In this document: piece by piece, positions 41,202 to 44,087 of the stretch
How positions within the stretch are numbered: the first letter of the stretch is position 1
Layout of the letters: every line of letters starts with the position of its first letter
Source of the DNA: Rhodopirellula sp.
GTDB taxonomy: Bacteria > Planctomycetota > Planctomycetia > Pirellulales > Pirellulaceae
Length of the DNA stretch: 44,087 bases
Direction: 5' to 3'
Assembly: GCA_002690925.1 (NCBI GenBank)
Contig: NZGD01000037.1
Coordinates: 1 to 44,087, forward strand
Position numbers and translations under genes: made by a program
The notes under the pieces: model-generated
Database searches by the model: none
What the model saw: the letters and a program-made list of their open reading frames with translations, nothing else
Told to the model about the DNA's origin: nothing

Positions 41202-42827
41202 ATGTCATTCAATACGTTGCATCGGGAGTTCGCTGTGCTTGTCAGCATTTTTAATGATGTGGTTGGTCCGGTCATGCGAGGCCCATCAAGTTCCCACTGT
41301 GCTGCTGCATTGCGGATTGGTCGGATTTCTCGCGATCTGATGAAGGGTGAAATTGATCACGTACTGGTCCAGTTTGACACAGGAGGTTCTTTGCCGGCAA
41401 CGCATCAGAGCCAAGGTTCTGACATGGGTTTGTTTGGTGGTTTGCTTGGCTGGCAGGCAGATGATGATCGATTACCTGATTCCGCTGCATGGTTGAAAAA
41501 ATCGGACATCGATTTGCAGTTTGAGTATGGCGATTACGGTGACTCGCATCCGAACACGTATCGCTTAAAACTGAAAAATGAAACCCGCGAACTGCAGGTG
41601 ATTGCGATTTCGACTGGTGGAGGAATGTTTGAGATTGTCGAGATTAACGGAGCTAAGGTTTCAATTGGTGGTGACTTCGATGAAACCTTGGTGTGGGGGA
41701 GCGAACAGCTTGCTGGTTTGGATCCACAGACACTTTGTGATGAGTTGGGTGCGGATGAGGTCTCCATTTCTGTTGGCAAGGATATGACGTTGGTCCATGT
41801 TCAGGGCCAGAAAGGGGTTGCAACTGATCTTATCAACACGCTGATTCCTGAACACAGCATCATGCAAGTCGATCACGCGACAGCGGTGTTGCCCGTCAGA
41901 TCGCGAAAGGAGTTGCAGGTTCCGTTTCAGACTTGTGATGCGATGCTGAAATATGCCGAACGACATTGCGCTGAGAAAAATCTCAGCACGCTTTCGCTGA
42001 GTGATTTGGCTTTGCACTATGAAGCAGCACGCAGTGGTTTGGGCGAAGCAGAGTTGATCGAAAAGATGTGTGGAATCGTGCGGATTCTTCGTAGCAGTGT
42101 TGAACAGGGGTTAGCAGGAACCAGCTACGAGGATCGAGTGCTCGGATTTCAATCGGGCGGGTATCAGAAGGCGATGGAAGCCGGGCAACTACTGGATGGT
42201 GGCATTCTGAATCGCATGGTGCTCTATACCTCCGCCTTGATGGAGGTGAAAAGCTCGATGGGGGTTATCGTCGCGGCACCGACAGCGGGAGCATGTGCTG
42301 CTTTTCCAGCCGCGTGTCTGGCTATCGGTGAAAGCCAGGAACTCAGTGATGGAGAGATTGCCAAGGGGATGCTGGCTGGGGGGATGATAGGCGTGTTCAT
42401 TGCAACGCATTGGAGCTTTGCTGCCGAGGTCGGAGGCTGCCAAGCCGAGGGTGGATCAGCCTCGGCAATGTCAGCAGCTGCTTTGGTGACGTTCATGGGT
42501 GGTGATGCTGCCATGGCGTGTGGGGCGGCGTCCATGTCCATGCAGAATATGCTTGGGCTGATCTGCGATCCCGTTGCAAATCGCGTTGAAGTGCCATGTC
42601 TCGGCAAGAACGTGTTAGCCGTGAGCAACGCTTTGTCGGCGGCCAATATGTCGCTGGCGGGCTTTGATGCAGTCATCCCGCTCGATGAAACGATCGCGGC
42701 AGCGAAAGCAGTGGCTGAGCGAATGCCAAGAGAACATCGCTGCACGGCACTTGGCGGTTTGGCGGTCACACCGACCTCGCTTGCTATTCAGAAACGTCTT
42801 GAAGGTTGCGGCAACTGCGGCTGCTAA
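41202..42827 (+). CDS. sdaA: L-serine ammonia-lyase, iron-sulfur dependent, beta and alpha domains fused
   Basis: The 541-residue protein fuses the N-terminal beta/ASB domain (MSFNTLHREFAVLVSIFNDVVGPVMRGPSSSHCAAALRIG, to about 220) with the catalytic alpha domain (from about 270). Conserved pieces include FDTGGSLPATH, APTAGACAAFPA, NMLGLICDPVAN and VEVPCLGKN, whose Cys residues would hold the [4Fe-4S] cluster. It deaminates L-serine to pyruvate and ammonia. The protein ends GCGNCGC, so a terminal Cys could supply the fourth cluster ligand in the tail-in-mouth way described for type 2 bacterial L-serine dehydratases. The in-frame GTG at 41127 is rejected because the family N-terminus begins at ATG 41202. 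It stands alone. Confidence 0.93.
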   Translation: MSFNTLHREFAVLVSIFNDVVGPVMRGPSSSHCAAALRIGRISRDLMKGEIDHVLVQFDTGGSLPATHQSQGSDMGLFGGLLGWQADDDRLPDSAAWLKKSDIDLQFEYGDYGDSHPNTYRLKLKNETRELQVIAISTGGGMFEIVEINGAKVSIGGDFDETLVWGSEQLAGLDPQTLCDELGADEVSISVGKDMTLVHVQGQKGVATDLINTLIPEHSIMQVDHATAVLPVRSRKELQVPFQTCDAMLKYAERHCAEKNLSTLSLSDLALHYEAARSGLGEAELIEKMCGIVRILRSSVEQGLAGTSYEDRVLGFQSGGYQKAMEAGQLLDGGILNRMVLYTSALMEVKSSMGVIVAAPTAGACAAFPAACLAIGESQELSDGEIAKGMLAGGMIGVFIATHWSFAAEVGGCQAEGGSASAMSAAALVTFMGGDAAMACGAASMSMQNMLGLICDPVANRVEVPCLGKNVLAVSNALSAANMSLAGFDAVIPLDETIAAAKAVAERMPREHRCTALGGLAVTPTSLAIQKRLEGCGNCGC

Positions 42828-42991
42828 GCAAGTTCGTTTGCCGTTTGGCATGAGTCAGGATTTGTTTGAGATGGACCTGCTGGTTTCGCGGTATCCGCCC
42901 CACGCATCAGCACACATGTTTGGTCGTTGGCCCGGTTTGGAATGCAATTTCTTTGCGGCGGAATTGGCCGTTGCGACCTCTGACACAGTGT

Positions 42992-44020
42992 TCAGCTCTG
43001 GTGGCTTTCTTCCAAGCAGTTGATCGCACGCTGCAGGTCATCAGGTAAAGGGGCCTCAAAGGTCATTTCCTTGCCTGTCTGTGGATTGACGATCGTTAGT
43101 TTGCGAGCGTGTAACGCCTGACGTTCCAAGATGGGTTGCTCTGCTGGTAAGGCAAAGCTGCCTTTGCCCTGTAATTGCGTTGGATGAATCTGGCTGTGCC
43201 CTGCATAAAGACGATCGCAGATTATGGGACAACCAATGTGCGCCAAGTGGACGCGCAGTTGATGAGTGCGTCCTGTCTTGGGATGCAGGCGGACCTGAGT
43301 GAAACGACCATGACGCGAAATCACTTCATAAAAAGTCGATGCAGCTTTGCTCGTTGAGTGGTCTTCCCGTATGGCCATTTTGTCGCGTTGATACGGATGC
43401 CGACCGATAGCAGCATCAATCACGTCACGATCGCGGTCGATTCTACCCGCCGTGATTGCAAAGTACTCCTTCTGTACCAGACGATCGTGGAATTGCTGTC
43501 CCAAGTGGATATGGACTGCATTTGTCTTGGCAATCACTATTGCGCCACTTGTATCGCGATCCAGGCGATGCACGATCCCTGGTCGAGTGGGACCGCCAAC
43601 ATCTGATAACGATTGGAAACGGAAGGCCAAAGCACTGGTCAGCGTTCCGCTCCAGTGCCCTCTTGCTGGATGCACCACCATGCCGGGGGGTTTGTTTACG
43701 ACCACAAGGCCATCATCCTCGAACAGAATGTCCAAAGGAATGTTCTCGGGAATGGTGTCGTCACTTGGGAGCGGCGGCACGCGGAAGCGGATTTTTTGGC
43801 CAGCTCGGATTTTGATGCTGGGGCGAATGACTCGACCGTCCAGTTCCGCTCCCTCTTTCTGAACTGCCTCACGAATTTGCGTGCGACTGTACCCATCACA
43901 ACTTTGTGTCAGGAATAGATCGATTCGCTGACCGGAAGCAGATTCAGGTACGACAAACTCGCGATAGACATCAGCTTGCTCCTCACGAGAGCACTCGTCT
44001 GCCTCCGGTTGGGAAGACAA
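42992..44020 (-). CDS. RluD-family 23S rRNA pseudouridine synthase (start uncertain, near window edge)
   Basis: The protein begins with an S4 RNA-binding domain (about 22-80: GQRIDLFLTQSCDGYSRTQIREAV) and has the RluA/RluD catalytic motif HRLDRDTSG with Asp154, then KEYFAIT, HPKTGRTHQLRVHLAHIGCPIICD. RluD-type enzymes convert uridines of 23S rRNA helix 69 to pseudouridine, which matters for ribosome assembly; RluC or RluA specificity cannot be excluded. The given start is TTG 44020. The frame remains open without an in-frame ATG to the right edge, so the true start may lie beyond 44087. The S4 domain is already complete in the visible part. Confidence 0.88.
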   Translation of the reverse strand: MSSQPEADECSREEQADVYREFVVPESASGQRIDLFLTQSCDGYSRTQIREAVQKEGAELDGRVIRPSIKIRAGQKIRFRVPPLPSDDTIPENIPLDILFEDDGLVVVNKPPGMVVHPARGHWSGTLTSALAFRFQSLSDVGGPTRPGIVHRLDRDTSGAIVIAKTNAVHIHLGQQFHDRLVQKEYFAITAGRIDRDRDVIDAAIGRHPYQRDKMAIREDHSTSKAASTFYEVISRHGRFTQVRLHPKTGRTHQLRVHLAHIGCPIICDRLYAGHSQIHPTQLQGKGSFALPAEQPILERQALHARKLTIVNPQTGKEMTFEAPLPDDLQRAINCLEESHQS

Positions 44021-44087
44021 ATGCGTCTGATCGGTGGGGTCAGAAATAGCATCGTTCCTGATAAAAGCTGAGACTATTGGTTGGTAG

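Noticed and set aside
1..44087. tRNA or rRNA genes
   Set aside because: Candidate GGTTCGA-type strings lie inside protein genes and have no cloverleaf context by eye; no rRNA-like sequence noticed. tRNAscan-SE would settle it.

Overview
The window looks like a chromosomal segment of a planctomycete, most likely order Pirellulales (Rhodopirellula and relatives). I infer this from gene types rather than from a search: a PTPMT1-type lipid phosphatase, a DUF4159 protein, a zinc-ribbon/TerB-like protein, a gene opening with the FDPY...IPPEDQPP...YYRLLG signature followed by a J-domain-like fold, a VWA protein ending in an STN/secretin-type domain and Gly-Met repeats, and many secreted proteins with TPR, PDZ or VWA domains. 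Base composition is moderate, many starts lack a clear Shine-Dalgarno sequence, and some starts are probably TTG or GTG. I see no rRNA, tRNA, CRISPR array, transposase or phage gene.

Layout. 1-2896 (-): a large VWA/STN protein running off the left edge. 3676-6647 (-): the flagellar block flgL-fliW-csrA, with a candidate sigma-28 promoter before flgL and a strong hairpin before csrA. 6841-7473 (+): zinc-ribbon/TerB-like protein, followed by a 16-bp tandem repeat. 7753-8631 (-): unrecognised helical protein. 9045-10690 (-): PTPMT1-like phosphatase overlapping an exported Gfo/Idh/MocA oxidoreductase. 11296-14948 (+): exported TPR protein with an HEFCH peptidase motif, overlapping a DUF4159 gene. 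14976-19214 (-): GNAT acetyltransferase, SprT-like protein, exported thioredoxin-fold/CxxCH/PDZ protein, zinc alcohol dehydrogenase. 19418-21824 (-): branched-chain aminotransferase, then enoyl-ACP reductase and FabZ-type dehydratase, the last two overlapping by 4 bp. 22505-23773 (+): LarA-like nickel-pincer enzyme. 23926-28153 (-): exported alpha/beta hydrolase and a B12-dependent (class II) ribonucleotide reductase with a clear terminator. 29345-37862 (+): four-gene Hsp70 - membrane VWA - zinc ribbon/TM/TPR - J-like/TM cluster. 38091-44020: sugar isomerase-like TIM barrel, SRPBCC protein, unknown secreted protein, fused L-serine dehydratase, RluD-type pseudouridine synthase.

How genes work together. 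FlgL is the hook-filament junction protein, and FliW and CsrA form the known partner switch that couples flagellin assembly to translation control. FabZ and FabI catalyse consecutive steps of fatty-acid elongation and appear translationally coupled. The most interesting unit is 29345-37862. A soluble Hsp70 with a long disordered tail in place of the usual lid is followed by three proteins that each look single-pass, with a cytosolic N-terminal module (unknown, zinc ribbons, or a J-like fold with HPM instead of HPD) and an extracytoplasmic module (VWA, TPR-like helices, or a beta-rich domain). I read it as a candidate envelope-spanning chaperone or sensing complex that is not described as a system as far as I know. 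That is inference from domain content and order.
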